From Leptobrachium leishanense (taxonomy: Eukaryota; Chordata; Amphibia; Anura; Megophryidae), in assembly GCA_009667805.1 (NCBI GenBank), contig CM019063.1:192089871-192153870 (forward strand): a stretch of DNA of 64,000 bases. The letters run 5' to 3'. The notes beneath the pieces were generated by a model. It was not told the origin of the DNA. It worked only from the letters and a program-made list of their open reading frames with translations, and searched no databases. Position numbers and translations under genes: made by a program. The first letter of the stretch is position 1; the number at the start of each line of letters is the position of its first letter. This document shows, in pieces, positions 51,001-58,548 of the stretch.

Positions 51001-54000
51001 GTGTACGAAGTATAGGAGTTGCTAATAGACACAAAGGAACGTAACCTCCGAAGCTCAAGCGATGTGCTGCTCTGGAATGCTTCTCGAGCTGCTGACGACT
51101 GGGCCATTTTAAATCTACTTTCCTTTACTGCATTCACACATATACTGATTTTAAAAGGCAGATAAGGCTCTACTTGATGCAATATATAAATTTTGTATTT
51201 TCTCTTATTACAAACCGTGCCAAAAAGTCTATTGCCAGAACTGTGAAAATAATGTGAACTTAAATAGAGCAATTAAAGAGCAGCGTGTCTCTCTCTTCTC
51301 CCTCTCCTTCGCAGCACACACCTACAGAGACACAGTTCTCTGTTTGATCTGTGACGGGGATCACTGCGCTCATGTGCTGAGCCTTTGAGGTTTGCTCTGG
51401 GGAAATGACTGACAGTCACCCGACAGCAGCATTAACCTGCAGCTGGATAATGTGAAAACCTCATGATGTCAATAATCCACCATAGGTTTGAATATCACAA
51501 ATCCATGACAGACTTTTTACATCACTTGGCAGGAAGGGGTTAAATTACTGCAGTCGAGTCCTTGCACTGGAATAACTGCTGTATAAAGAAGCATGGTTTT
51601 TGGGGTTGTCATTACGTATTTCACAATTACATTGCAAATGCACAACAAATACTAACTCGCATTTCATGACGTCTAAATTTTTTTTCCTTTTATTTTTCTC
51701 TCCCCTTGTTGAAAGGAATTGCGGGAATGTATTCTGCTCAAGCTGCTGTAACCAGAAAATGCCTGTTCCCAGCCAGCAACTCTTTGAGCCCAGCAGAGTT
51801 TGTAAGTTGTGTTACACCAACTTGCAGCCCAGCATGGAACTGGAAAACCCAATCACGGCTTCTTCAAATTAGGCAATCATCCCTCGAAGTGGAGGAAGAA
51901 GGCCAGCTTTGTCACTCACTGGATGAGATGGAGAAACTGCTTGTCGAAGAGAATTCATGAAACGCTATGTGTCCTTTGGACTCCCTAGTCTTATTACCCC
52001 CATTCTGCATCCTTCATTTTTATCCACTTGCTATATTAGCAGCTTTGGGAGAGTAGTGATACTCTGTACTTTTCATTATGGGCAAGAAAAATTTAAAGCG
52101 TCATCCCTTTTCAAATTTCTGAAAGGTTGGGTCATTTTCCTCTTACTGAGAGACTTCTTTTTTTTAACCCACCATTGTACATGGTTTTTAAGCAAAGCAC
52201 TTTTTTTGTCTTCATAATAGACCAGATATTACTTTTAGATACAATACAGAGATGTAGAAACCCCAACAAACGAAGACTGCTCATTGTTCCCAGTCTTTCG
52301 TTTTCTTGGGTTGTCATCTCTGGCACGGCTACAGAGGAGCCATAGTGTAAACGCCTTCTAACTATGTCATTACTATTCCGAATGTCTATATCCCGGTGGT
52401 TTCTAAAGACCTCAGGGTAAGCTGTATGCAGATATTTTCTGGCAGTAGCTACTAGATGTGTAGTCAATAATTTGTACCAGCTTTACAGGAGAGAGGGATT
52501 TACATTTCTGCTGGCTCTCTAGACTCCTAAACTTAAGTTTTCAAAGACTGTTTACTAAATAGTATGTTAGACACCTTAAAGACTGTGTCTAAACCCCCTT
52601 CCCACTCTTAAATAGTGCAGCTAGATAGCAACCATTATAGTTTTTTGTTTTATTTTCTCCCTTGTTGGAATTACTATGTAGTGGGGCAAGGATATTGCTT
52701 CTCTACTCTGGTCCAGAGCTCACAAAATAAAGCCTATTCTGTTCCTCTGAGGCACTTTCTATCCCTATCCAGTGTCACTAAATTACAAATGAATTCTGCC
52801 CTTGCCGCTGGAAGTCTTACATGCAACATTTGACACCTTACCTCATCTAAAGGGGCCTTTTGCCCTGTATATTGGAACTTTGTTGCGTTATGCCTTTCAG
52901 CAGTCTTAACCGTGTATTATATAGGTCACCATACTCGGTTATATATGGGGTTATCAATAACCGACATTGTTTAGCAGTGTTGCAGACAATGATGAAAATT
53001 GATGCTGCTACGTCTGCAATAAACTTCGACAATCCTATTGAGGGAAAATCCAACAATGGCAGGAGTCATTTTATCAATGAGTTGTTGCCTGATGCGCTTT
53101 GAATTTCCCTGTCTGGATCACCGAAGTTTATCGTGGTTGCAAGAACAGCAATTTTCACCATTGTCTGCAAAGACACAAAAACGTCAATGGATAACCCCTT
53201 ATAGTAAATCCACATTGCCTCAAGTGAGCTGGGACATCAGATTCATTTAGTGAGCTTTAGTTCACAAATCAAATGGCTAATCCTGCAATTTTCTTAAAAT
53301 TTTATGGTTCCAGCATAATGCTGTTCAATTAGAAAATGCTTCGCCATTGGCAAATATCATCTGCAATAAATTTTGGGAAGTGGGGGCAGATAAACCCTCT
53401 GCACTTAAAACTATATTTTTGTATAAGTATTTATTTTGCCCCCTCCTTCACTCGAATGCACTTAATTGTTATCTTGCATATTCCTGATGCACAGGAGGCA
53501 GCTTTGGTAGATGTGCAAGTGGGGATAGTGAGTGGGGAACATTTGGCATTGTCACTTTCTCTACAGCAGTGCATCTGCATCTCAAAAAGAGGAAAAATGT
53601 TCCTGGAACATGTATTGTAAATATTGGCAAGAAAATGCTCTTGATTACTAGTTTTTGAAAGATTGTCCACAAATATATTAATTCTTCCCTGAGAAGAACA
53701 ATTTTTAAACACCCTCCGAACAATAGACCACACCTTGAAAATGGCACATAATGAACGGATTATAGAGTTTTAAAGTGATGTTAAATTCTGCAAGGCCAAG
53801 TTATTCCTTGGAATTTATATATATATTTAAATTTATTCCATAACACAATGCCCATTTTTGTGTGTTTTGAGATTGTGGGGCTACAGTATAATATTTAAAG
53901 ACCGTTACCTCTGTCTTCAGATGGTGGATTTTAAAGCTTTTGTTAAACGATTTAGTTGTCCCCACGCCACCCAAGAAATAGTTTAATTCCTTGCCGATAG

Positions 54001-54250
54001 TGAAAAACACAGTAGCAGACTGGTCAGCAAAAGCACTTCCCCTTTTCATTGTGAGATATTCTTCATTCTAAGAGGTGATTTCTTACTTCGTAGATTGTGT
54101 ATATATATATAAATATATAGATATGAAAAACTTTCTTTCTCTTCCTTCTAACGAGGCAGACAAAGAGCTTCTATATTTTCTTTTTTGTGTCAAAGCAAGA
54201 GGTAAATAGCATTGTTAACTATATAAAATAAAGGTGAAATAAAGTTCAGC
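15208..54250 (+). CDS. mtmr3: Myotubularin-related protein 3, complete coding gene (18 coding exons)
   Basis: Phosphoinositide 3-phosphatase acting on PI3P and PI(3,5)P2 at endosomal and autophagic membranes (family knowledge). Exons read from the sequence: 15208-15282 (ATG 15280), 15371-15460, 15576-15692, 23023-23105, 23242-23408, 23613-23709, 25082-25195, 26186-26391, 28351-28482, 30146-30257, 31498-31693, 33113-33298, 33722-33892, 34201-34346, 40344-41604, 41828-41938, 44599-44687, 51716-51872. All introns are GT-AG and phases agree, giving 3438 nt (1145 residues plus stop), near the 1198 of human MTMR3 as I recall it. Order: PH-GRAM about 20-135, phosphatase about 175-560 with HCSDGWDRT (Cys413), acidic linker 607-1000, coiled coil about 1000-1025, FYVE 1065-1133. 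It is MTMR3 rather than MTMR4 because of the [12 protein letters not shown] segment, the QMENILQEA linker motif and the C terminus ending in TASSN. The promoter is outside or unseen. Confidence 0.97.
15371..15460 (+). CDS. mtmr3: mtmr3 coding exon, residues 2-31
   Basis: Thirty codons, phase 0 at both ends, encoding DEESQSS...REDESLQ, the region just before the PH-GRAM fold. Acceptor TTGTCTTTAG, donor GTGTGT. Confidence 0.95.
15576..15692 (+). CDS. mtmr3: mtmr3 coding exon, residues 32-70 (PH-GRAM)
   Basis: Thirty-nine codons from [17 protein letters not shown] to LKESFIN, the first strands of the PH-GRAM domain used for membrane phosphoinositide binding. Acceptor CTTCTCAG, donor GTAAGT. A 7.3-kb intron full of mobile elements follows. 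Confidence 0.95.
17100..17390 (-). pseudogene. Penelope-like GIY-YIG endonuclease remnant
   Basis: On the minus strand [19 protein letters not shown] is followed in other frames by HENAHH-like and [16 protein letters not shown] pieces and then [20 protein letters not shown], matching the C-terminal half of the single-strand nuclease in Penelope-like elements. It is downstream of the RT, as expected, and separated from it by a SINE insertion. Confidence 0.6.
17396..17570 (-). mobile_element. tRNA-derived SINE, copy 1
   Basis: Shares TATGTCCTGGGTGGCGAGTA, GTGTCTTGCCCAAGGACACT and a B-box-like GGGATCGAACC (minus strand) with copies at 20287 and 28835. It interrupts the Penelope-like element. 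Confidence 0.75.
17980..18830 (-). pseudogene. Penelope-like reverse transcriptase remnant
   Basis: Minus-strand reading gives [40 protein letters not shown] and [12 protein letters not shown], then [20 protein letters not shown] with the catalytic DD at 18268-18273, and [25 protein letters not shown]-like [11 protein letters not shown]. This order is typical of Penelope/Neptune-type RTs. Several frameshifts separate the pieces. Confidence 0.8.
19755..19781. repeat. (TA)n microsatellite
   Basis: Perfect alternating TA tract at the edge of the Penelope-like right arm. Confidence 0.95.
19930..20233. mobile_element. Harbinger-like MITE inside the Penelope arm
   Basis: Inverted ends GGCCCCGTTCACACCT and AGGTGTAAACCCAGCC; flanks TAA and TCA fit a degenerate 3-bp duplication. 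The interior is GC-rich with GCGTTTTAAAGCGC-type palindromes. Family assignment is tentative. Confidence 0.6.
20287..20485 (+). mobile_element. tRNA-derived SINE, copy 2
   Basis: The tRNA-like head has an A-box-like CTGGATGGAGTAGAGG and a B-box-like AGGTTCAAAGCC 45 bp later, then the body GTGTCCTTAGGTGTCTTGCC and a tail AATGTATCCTTCCTGGTAAA. This is a transposon head, not a functional tRNA gene: no cloverleaf can be closed. Confidence 0.8.
20760..21120 (+). repeat. Dispersed repeat, copy 1
   Basis: Resembles 58975-59350: shared words are CTTCTCATTTCCTACGC, ACTACAAAGGTTTGGA and TCTGACAGGAC. Class unknown. Confidence 0.6.
21985..22570 (+). mobile_element. Composite repeat: hAT-like end plus probable LINE 3' tail
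   Basis: 21983 begins TAGTGATGCAC, like a hAT end also seen at 58549. From about 22100 the sequence resembles a GC-rich LINE tail ending in TTTAATAAAATACATTTACA. No protein domain is readable. Confidence 0.35.
23023..23105 (+). CDS. mtmr3: mtmr3 coding exon, residues 71-98 (PH-GRAM)
   Basis: Encodes [20 protein letters not shown] and on to KDCKVI, ending two bases into an Arg codon. Acceptor TTGGCTACAG, donor GTACCT. The 83-bp length restores phase with the next exon. Confidence 0.95.
23242..23408 (+). CDS. mtmr3: mtmr3 coding exon (end of PH-GRAM)
   Basis: Encodes [18 protein letters not shown] through [15 protein letters not shown] and HGDLCRPG. Acceptor GGGTCCAG, donor GTATGC; it ends one base into a Gly codon. 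Confidence 0.96.
23613..23709 (+). CDS. mtmr3: mtmr3 coding exon ([15 protein letters not shown])
   Basis: Encodes the linker into the phosphatase domain, ending with INEKF. Acceptor CTCTGCAG, donor GTATGC. A hAT element begins 13 bp after the donor, at 23723. Confidence 0.96.
23723..24868. mobile_element. hAT-like element family B, copy 3
   Basis: Ends TAGGGTTGCACGATAC and ATCGGTGCAACCCTA, with a perfect 8-bp duplication CTTTGTAT (23715-23722, 24869-24876). Reversed relative to copy 1. It contains a duplicated CACTGAGGGCTGCAGTGTGT block, TG/TA tracts and a 150-bp palindrome (24537-24690). It sits 13 bp after an mtmr3 splice donor. Confidence 0.92.
24042..24081. repeat. (TG)n(TA)n microsatellite
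   Basis: TG tract 24042-24062 continuing into a TA tract to 24081; flanked by two copies of ACACACTGAGGGCTGCAGTG. Confidence 0.95.
25082..25195 (+). CDS. mtmr3: mtmr3 coding exon (start of phosphatase domain)
   Basis: Encodes [20 protein letters not shown] and [13 protein letters not shown]. The conserved tryptophan I expect in a VPAW segment reads VPAS here. Acceptor TTTTTGCACAG, donor GTGAGA. Confidence 0.95.
26186..26391 (+). CDS. mtmr3: mtmr3 coding exon (phosphatase domain)
   Basis: Encodes [20 protein letters not shown] and a family-variable serine-rich loop ending LTDGDF. Acceptor TACTCATAG, donor GTAGGA. Confidence 0.96.
26569..28194 (-). mobile_element. Tc1-family element A, copy 3 (full length)
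   Basis: Inverted ends CAGTTGTGTTCAAAATTATT on both sides with TA at 26567-26568 and 28195-28196. Lies in an mtmr3 intron, antisense to the gene. Confidence 0.95.
26787..27818 (-). pseudogene. Tc1-family transposase, frameshifted
   Basis: From ATG at 27818 it encodes [20 protein letters not shown], the HTH ([20 protein letters not shown]), and the WTDET first catalytic Asp, in one frame to about 27260. There the GGGS loop is coded by a 14-base G run and the frame is lost. The second-Asp region ([11 protein letters not shown]) and a PIENLWW third motif follow in other frames, with a rearranged patch near 27030-27050. Its N-terminal half is the best preserved of the four copies. Confidence 0.92.
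28351..28482 (+). CDS. mtmr3: mtmr3 coding exon (phosphatase domain)
   Basis: After a short variable stretch it encodes [20 protein letters not shown] and GGGCECP, a hallmark of the FYVE-type myotubularins. Acceptor CTTTTACAG, donor GTAAGA. Confidence 0.96.
28835..29010 (-). mobile_element. tRNA-derived SINE, copy 3
   Basis: Matches copies 1 and 2: TCGTTTTCAAGTGTGTCCTG, GTGTCTTGCCCAAGGACACT, GGGATCGAAC and CTCTACTCCACCC at the far end. Confidence 0.8.
29011..30145. other. mtmr3 intron, no feature recognised
   Basis: Apart from a G run near 29371 and GA-rich sequence near 29430-29570 nothing supports a gene or a bounded repeat. Confidence 0.5.
30146..30257 (+). CDS. mtmr3: mtmr3 coding exon (phosphatase domain)
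   Basis: Encodes [20 protein letters not shown] and CTQIPDPN. Acceptor ACATTTTAG, donor GTGAGT; it ends two bases into a Ser codon. Confidence 0.96.
30818..31234. mobile_element. piggyBac-like MITE, 417 bp
   Basis: Inverted ends CCCCTTCACT and AGTGAAGGGG, exactly flanked by TTAA (30814-30817 and 31235-31238). No ORF. Confidence 0.8.
31498..31693 (+). CDS. mtmr3: mtmr3 coding exon with catalytic loop
   Basis: Carries the CX5R active site CSDGWDR at 31613-31633. The nucleophile is codon 413, the same number as human MTMR3 as I recall it, so the enzyme is predicted active. Acceptor TTTGCTCTCAG, donor GTATGG. Confidence 0.97.
31694..33112. other. mtmr3 intron with a small hAT-like fragment
   Basis: 32031-32160 starts CAGGTCAGCAACCTTGGC and contains AACTACACTTCCCATGAG, common in small hAT-like MITEs, but the matching right end is unclear. 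The rest shows nothing I can name. Confidence 0.4.
33113..33298 (+). CDS. mtmr3: mtmr3 coding exon, residues 440-501
   Basis: Encodes [20 protein letters not shown] through FEFNEAFL, highly conserved in active myotubularins. Acceptor CCTTTGCAG, donor GTATGT, phase 0 both ends. Confidence 0.96.
33722..33892 (+). CDS. mtmr3: mtmr3 coding exon, residues 502-558
   Basis: Encodes [20 protein letters not shown] through LLYSSQSET, the region that usually includes the SET-interacting part. Acceptor TTTTTCCACAG, donor GTTAGT. Confidence 0.96.
34201..34346 (+). CDS. mtmr3: mtmr3 coding exon (end of phosphatase domain)
   Basis: Encodes [20 protein letters not shown] and a proline/serine-rich tail. Acceptor AAATTTTTAG, donor GTAAAA. 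A 6-kb intron with nested transposons follows. Confidence 0.95.
35285..35490 (+). repeat. Three imperfect units of about 65 bp
   Basis: Repeats of CACAGCAATATAACTCTAACGG-type sequence followed by GGTAAA(A/G)GCA and GTACACA. Directly precedes the pyrimidine array. Confidence 0.7.
35505..38400 (+). repeat. 2.9-kb homopyrimidine minisatellite
   Basis: 35505-36230 is built of TCATTTCGCCCCTCCTCT-like units; 36230-38400 of about 90 units of TCGTCTTTCCACTCCATCCC with a variable C run. The unit is often 24 bp, a multiple of 3, which creates open frames of up to about 1000 codons in several frames; these are not genes. Confidence 0.97.
39128..40343. other. mtmr3 intron, little recognised
   Basis: 39128-39175 shares GGTGAAACTCAGAAT and TGGAGAAGTGAAA with the foldback at 4779. 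The rest is AT-rich intron without supported features. Confidence 0.4.
40344..41604 (+). CDS. mtmr3: mtmr3 large linker exon
   Basis: 1261 bp encoding about 420 residues from [15 protein letters not shown] to NGEFTDEV. It starts with a basic serine-rich stretch ([20 protein letters not shown]), continues as an acidic low-complexity linker, and ends in a predicted coiled coil ([20 protein letters not shown]). Acceptor TTCTTTTATAG, donor GTGAGT. The linker is the least conserved part of the family and accounts for most of the length difference from human. Confidence 0.96.
41828..41938 (+). CDS. mtmr3: mtmr3 coding exon, residues 1028-1064
   Basis: Thirty-seven codons, [11 protein letters not shown] to [12 protein letters not shown], the acidic segment before the FYVE domain. 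Acceptor CCCCTACAG, donor GTACAG. Confidence 0.96.
42640..43040 (+). mobile_element. Possible LINE 3' end fragment
   Basis: GC-richer segment then an A-rich tail with AATAAA near 43029. It resembles frog L1/Tx1-type tails in composition only; no domain is readable. Confidence 0.25.
43068..43350. mobile_element. Foldback MITE-like inverted repeat
   Basis: Two arms of about 125-140 bp, roughly 70 percent alike, from ACTGGTAGCACC to GGTGCTACTG, meeting in a perfect 15-bp stem (43180-43194 and 43201-43215) with a 6-base loop. Confidence 0.6.
44090..44520 (+). repeat. Dispersed repeat of unknown class
   Basis: The CAGAGCTGTACAAAGTTACA and GGCCCCTGTTCTCGTGGGAA words are typical of a dispersed frog repeat; a shorter relative (GCCCTGTTCCCATGGGAACA) is at 9605-9630. 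Confidence 0.4.
44599..44687 (+). CDS. mtmr3: mtmr3 coding exon (FYVE first half)
   Basis: Encodes [20 protein letters not shown] ending KHHCR: the WxxD-type motif, the first zinc cysteine pair and the basic RKHHCR PI3P-binding motif. Acceptor TTCTATTAAG, donor GTAAGA. Confidence 0.96.
45231..45595. mobile_element. piggyBac-like MITE family D, copy 2 (intact, 365 bp)
   Basis: Inverted ends CCTCCCTGGCGGTTA and TAACACCAGGGAGG, flanked by TTAA (45227-45230 and 45596-45599). The interior is an imperfect palindrome centred on the CTCTTCTCGCGAGAAGGGAA core. Confidence 0.92.
45600..47281. other. mtmr3 intron, no feature recognised
   Basis: Unique-looking AT-rich sequence; no gene, terminal repeat or tandem array seen. 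Confidence 0.5.
47306..47477. repeat. 172-bp near-perfect palindrome
   Basis: Two 86-bp arms meet with no spacer at 47391/47392 (TTAATGG|CCATTAA). I count four mismatches, about 95 percent arm identity. The 14-15 base word ATATTGTGAATTACA lies on both sides (near 47294 and 47568), as if a larger unit containing the palindrome had inserted. Confidence 0.95.
47971..49608 (+). mobile_element. Tc1-family element F (second Tc1 family)
   Basis: Inverted ends CAGTCAGGTCCAGAAATATT and its complement, TA at 47969-47970 and 49609-49610. Inner inverted copies of TGTAGGACTTACAGCAGTTT / complement lie about 170 bp inside each end. Unrelated in sequence to family A. Confidence 0.95.
48328..49354 (+). pseudogene. 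Tc1-family transposase (element F), broken
   Basis: From ATG 48328 it reads [20 protein letters not shown], an HTH ([20 protein letters not shown]), then WTDETKIN and [11 protein letters not shown], the first two catalytic Asp regions. Two lesions: an in-frame TAG at 48742-48744 and one extra T near 49167 that turns the codon of the third catalytic Glu (NPIE) into TGA. The remaining C terminus, through [14 protein letters not shown], follows in another frame to TAA 49352-49354. About 340 codons when gaps are ignored, the usual Tc1 size. Confidence 0.93.
49637..49782. mobile_element. Small hAT-like MITE, 146 bp
   Basis: Ends CAGAGATCTCAATCTC and GAGTTCGAGATCCCTG are inverted copies; flanks CTCAAAAG and CACAAAAG match at 7 of 8 bases. 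Contains C and G runs. Confidence 0.85.
50360..50607. mobile_element. Harbinger-like MITE, 248 bp
   Basis: Ends GGCTGGCGGCACACGAG and CTCGTGTGCCGGGGGCC are inverted copies, flanked by TTA on both sides (50357-50359, 50608-50610), the TWA-type duplication of PIF/Harbinger. Confidence 0.85.
50611..51715. other. mtmr3 last intron, no feature recognised
   Basis: No bounded repeat or gene seen; ends in the pyrimidine tract of the last acceptor. Confidence 0.5.
51716..51872 (+). CDS. mtmr3: mtmr3 terminal coding exon (FYVE second half and C terminus)
   Basis: Encodes [20 protein letters not shown], the RVCKLCY zinc ligands and the C-terminal tail ending TASSN, then TAG. A 7-kb intron precedes it. 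Acceptor TTGTTGAAAG. Confidence 0.96.
51873..54250 (+). other. mtmr3: mtmr3 3' untranslated region
   Basis: About 2.4 kb of unique, repeat-poor sequence follows the stop codon. AATAAA signals lie at 52726-52731 and, as a tandem pair, at 54227-54232 and 54238-54243. The pair is the more likely end. The exact cleavage site is inferred. Confidence 0.65.
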
Positions 54251-55650
54251 ATTGGCATGGTACAATTGCTAGTGGTATGTCAATTGTGTTTGTCATTTTT
54301 TTTTTTTCCGCTCCCATAAAGGACTTTAACCAATTGAACGTGAAGGACGTGCGTGAAGTGTCCTCATTCTCTCTCCCATGCACAGAAGACGTTCCACGCA
54401 CGTCTTCGCTTTGCCCCAGCTCGACACTGATCTGGGGCTTCAATCAAAACAGGGTGACATCCTCAGTGGGAGTAATCAAGCATGGAGGTGATGACATCCG
54501 AGGGATTCCCAATAAAGGAGATGCAGGTGGTCAGGAAGAATCCCAACATTTGTGGTCTGCCTGTGGCTGGACACAAATACAACCTCTTATTCACTTTTAC
54601 AAACGCTATGGAATCTTTTAAAGGTCTGTTATGCAGGAACTCTCCAGTTTTGCTCACATAGCAGACTATTGCCATGAAGAGCGAGTTTATGGGTGTTCTC
54701 CTTCCCGTGGCTGTGATACAGGATGTTCAAGCGACGTATGGCATGAAGTGGGTGCCTGAGGGTCTTCGGTAAATGAGCATACACCTGGGGCTGGACTATA
54801 CAAAGTTGTTTTCCCTTAATTATTCGCTACTACTACATGTAGTTAAATCTGATCTTGGGGATTGGAACTTGCCCCATTTTTCCTGGTTGGGGCGTCTTAA
54901 TTCTTTGAAGATAAATGTTCTGTTCGCTTTTTGTATTTATTCCAAACACTTTCGTTACTCATACCGTGTTCGTTTTTTGATGCACTGAAAGCTCTCTTGA
55001 TGTATTTTATACGGAATGAAAGCGAGCACGTATTTCGTACGAGGAACTAGCTAGATTGGTAGGGAGGGCTAGGTTTGCCACATCTCTACTTTACCTGGCA
55101 TCTGTTTTCTATTTCTATTTTCTACCACTGCTCCAAGGAGGCAGGCCAAAGGAAATCTCTTTCCCTGTTATAGGCTACATCAAGGTTCCCCCTGGCCTCC
55201 CTGCTGTGGCCAACAGCCTCTCTTCCCTGCTCTGGGCCTTCAAGATCACCCCATCTTGTCCCCATTGTTCTGTGTAGGAGACATGGGAATACCCTTGTTT
55301 TAGTGGGGTGCAGTTCGCCACTTGTACCGATCACCTACAACCAGCTGTTTCCACTGGGGCTTGAGGGTGGATTTCTCGGAATGGTTTCGACTGACGCTTA
55401 CCTCCCCAACGCGTTTTTGTAGAAGACCGGCTCTGCTCCCCTTGCGTATGCTGATGGCCCCTGTTACCCCCACATTTATACTCTCCTTTCAGACAATTCA
55501 TTCATTCCTGTGACTGGAGTGGAGAGTTAATGTGTCTACTCACTCCCTTTGAAGCCATCTGCTCTGACAAATGGTTTTATGAATCTATTTTATCGATTGT
55601 ACATACGTACTTATTAGATAAAAAGTACCAGGGGGACTAATCTTGTTTTT
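54251..55650 (+). other. Downstream of mtmr3; probably decayed LINE sequence
   Basis: Several short frames, none convincing. Its position directly before the ORF2-like remnant suggests a LINE body, but I cannot read domains here. Confidence 0.3.
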
Positions 55651-55654
55651 CCAG

Positions 55655-56470
55655 GTGGGACATGGAACTGGGCTTGGAAACCATGCTGCAAGATTGGTCT
55701 ATGGCTTTCTCATTAAGGTTATACATTTCTCATAGTCTGACTCTCTGCGAGCAGAATTGCAAACTGTTTCTGAGATGGTACGGTCAGTGGGTATTGAAAG
55801 GAATCACCCCCCCCGAAAATCACATTTTGTTGCTTTGCCGCCCAAAATAAAGACCGACAGCTTTTGTTTATCCAGTTGTATATAGTCAGTGCAACTTACA
55901 ACATCCAAGTGAAAGATATAACCCCAATCACGGAGTTGGAAAAAGGATCACCCCTTGTCAGTATTTTGTGGAACCACCTTTTGATTTAATTACAGCCTTT
56001 AGTCTGTTGGGAAATGTCTCTACCAACTTTGCCCATCTAGACTGCAATAGTTGCCCGCTCCTTGCAGAACTACTAAAGTTCAGTTACATTTGATGGTGAC
56101 CGTTTATGGACTGCAGTCTTCAAGTCATTACACAGATATTCAATGGGGTGGCAAGCCATATTGAGGATTTCACCTCCCTTTTACTCCAGGGACCTACCTC
56201 CTAAACTTATTGCCATACTCCACTAACTCATTTAAGGACTCCCCATTGTCTCTCCTGCTCTCTGTGACTAGGGTTCTCATTCCTGTGTATTGCTGGCGTA
56301 AACCGTCTCTCACCATCCAGGATTGGGTGACTCGATTGGGGAAAACTTCGGGGTTGGAGTTGCATTACACCTACTTTGTAAATATGTCCACTTTTATGTT
56401 GTCTGGTGGCCATGGGTGGACCATTTGTCCTCCACTACCACGAGTAGCTCTGCTGCGGAGCAAAGTCTGA
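55655..56470 (+). pseudogene. Tx1/L1-like ORF2 C-terminal remnant, interrupted
   Basis: 55655-55790 reads WDMELGLETMLQDWSMAF ... CKLFLRWYG, like the segment of L1/Tx1 ORF2 with the conserved KLL-RWY motif before the zinc knuckle. 56260-56400 reads VTRVLIPVY-WRKPSLTIQDWV, like the following ARxLI-WK-P-x-EW motif. A Tc1 fragment lies between them. The match is by motif only. Confidence 0.45.
55793..56165 (-). mobile_element. Tc1-family fragment (third Tc1 family)
   Basis: Minus-strand C-terminal end of a Tc1 element: recognisable words GTGGAACCACCTTTTGATTT, AATTACAGCCTTTAGTCTGT and CACAGATATTCAATGGGGTG, which are standard in one vertebrate Tc1 family. The rest is missing. Confidence 0.75.
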
Positions 56471-56623
56471 GGAGTCAGGGATGGAGGGAGATCTCCCTGG
56501 AGACTAGCGATCATCCCGATTTGGAGCTTCTATTCTGTCCCGTTAACAAAAATTTTTTTCTTGAATATTCAATGCTAGAAATGAGCCAACACTGTTGTTT
56601 TCTCTTTCAAATGATCTCATGTA

Positions 56624-58209
56624 CAGTTCTGCTCAAAATTATTCAACCCCCAATGCTGTAAAGGGTTTTAGGGAATTTAGTGTACATTTGTAATTGTATT
56701 CAGAATGAAATCCTACAAGGACTTTTTAAAGAACCATATGCAACTAAAATGACATCAATTGGTTTTGTAATACAGTAGTAAATGTTTCTTTTGTGAATTC
56801 TTCATTGACACAATTATTCAACCCCTTAAAGACTACCACTCTGAAGAACAGAGGTTCATTCAAGTGTTTTCAATCAGGTATTGAAAACACCTGTGGATGT
56901 CACGGAGCAGCAATAAAGCATAATAAGCACCAATTAGGCAGCTTTAAAATGACTGTGATACTCAGCTCCTTCTAGACATTTACTGGTGTGGTTACAAACA
57001 TGGTGAAGTCAAGAGAATGGTCCAGAAAGACAAGAGAAGAGGTGATTACTCTTCACAGGAAGGGCAATGGCTATAAGAAGATTGCAAAGATGGTAAACAT
57101 ACCAAGAGAGACCATAGGAAGCATCATTCGCAAATTCAAGGCAAAGGGCACTGTTGAAACGCTACCTTGTCGTGGCAGAAAGAAGATGCTGACTTCGACT
57201 GCTGTGCACTACCTGAAGCGTAGAGTGGAGAAAAGTCCCCGTGTGACTGCTGAGGAACTGAGAAAAGATTTGTCAGATGTGGGTACTGAAGTTTCAGCTC
57301 AGACAATACGGCGCACACTGCGTAATGAAGGCCTCCATGCCAGAGCTCCCAGGCGCACCGCCTTGCTGTCTCCAAAGAATAAGAAGTCGACTGCAGTATG
57401 CCAAAAGTCATGTGGACAAACCACAGAAGTTTTGGGATGGTGTTCTGTGGACTGATGAAACAAAATTAGAACTGTTTGGGCCCATGGATCAGCGCTATGT
57501 TTGGAGGAGGAAGAACAAGGCCTATGAAGAAAAGAACACCTTGCCTACTGTGAAGCATGGCGGGGGGGTCAATCACGCTTTGGGGCTGTTTTGCTTCTGC
57601 AGGTACAGGGAAGCTTCAGCGTGTGCAAGGTACCATGAATTCTCTTCAGTACCAGGAGATATTGGATGACAATGTGATGCAGTCCGTCACAAACCTGATG
57701 CTTGGGAGACGTTGGACCTATCTCCAAGTCCACTAGAGCATGGTTGCAGATTAAAGGCTGGAACATTTTGGAGTGGCCATCGCAGTCACCTGACTTAAAT
57801 CCGATTGAGAACCTCTGGTGGGACTTAAAGCAGTTGCAGTGCGCAAGCCTAAGAATGTGACTGAACTGGAGGCTTTTGCCCATCACGAATGGGCGAAGAT
57901 ACCCGTAGATCGCTGCAAGACACTTGTGTCAAGCTATGCTTCACTTTTAAAAGCTGTTATAACTGTAAAAGGATGTTGTACTAAGTACTAAGATTGAATG
58001 TCACTTGGGGGTTGAATAAAACTGATAATGATGTGAGCACAGAAAAGACATTTGTGGTCATTTCATTATAAATGTTATGTTATATTTGTCTGACCTACAC
58101 GTGCCTCTTTGATTTAATTGTAAGCAAGATGACTGAATGATCAAAATCAATGTCAAACTGGCCAAAACACTCAATTTCAGTGGGGGTTGAATAATTTTGA
58201 ACACAACTG
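56624..58209 (+). mobile_element. Tc1-family element A, copy 4 (full length)
   Basis: Ends CAGTTCTGCTCAAAATTATT and AATAATTTTGAACACAACTG, TA at 56622-56623 and 58210-58211. Same internal layout as copies 2 and 3, opposite orientation to those. Confidence 0.95.
57000..57991 (+). pseudogene. Tc1-family transposase, frameshifted and missing a catalytic residue
   Basis: ATG at 57000 opens [20 protein letters not shown] and the HTH is intact. Frames shift near 57385, at the GGGS loop (7-base G run, near 57562) and near 57830 (4-bp loss). A deletion of about 26 bp at 57720 removes QQDNDPKH and with it the second catalytic Asp. The WTDET and PIENLWW motifs are still legible. Confidence 0.92.
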
Positions 58210-58548
58210 TATATGATATAACCTGAAAAATTATGCCACGCGAATTTATATTGACAATGGTTCCCATTTCCTGGGCCCATGGCTGCAGCCACTACTCAAG
58301 TTCTCTGTGCAGGATGTTTTTTACCCTTGCATTTTCCTGGATTGTGGCTACCACTGCCTTGACATATTAAACCAAAATAAGCAGTACAAAATAAGATTTT
58401 ACGCAAAAAAGTTTGGAATTGATGGCAGAATGCATTATTACGCCTTGTTTCATCTAAAACTCAACCTGCTGCAATACTCAGAGGCGGTGTCATTTAGTCC
58501 CCTGTATCACCATACACCCCAATTGGTCAAGTGTCATTAGTAGTGATG

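Noticed and set aside
15280..51872. MTMR4 in place of MTMR3
   Set aside because: The FYVE-type myotubularins are similar, but [12 protein letters not shown], the QMENILQEA linker motif and the short TASSN C terminus fit MTMR3.
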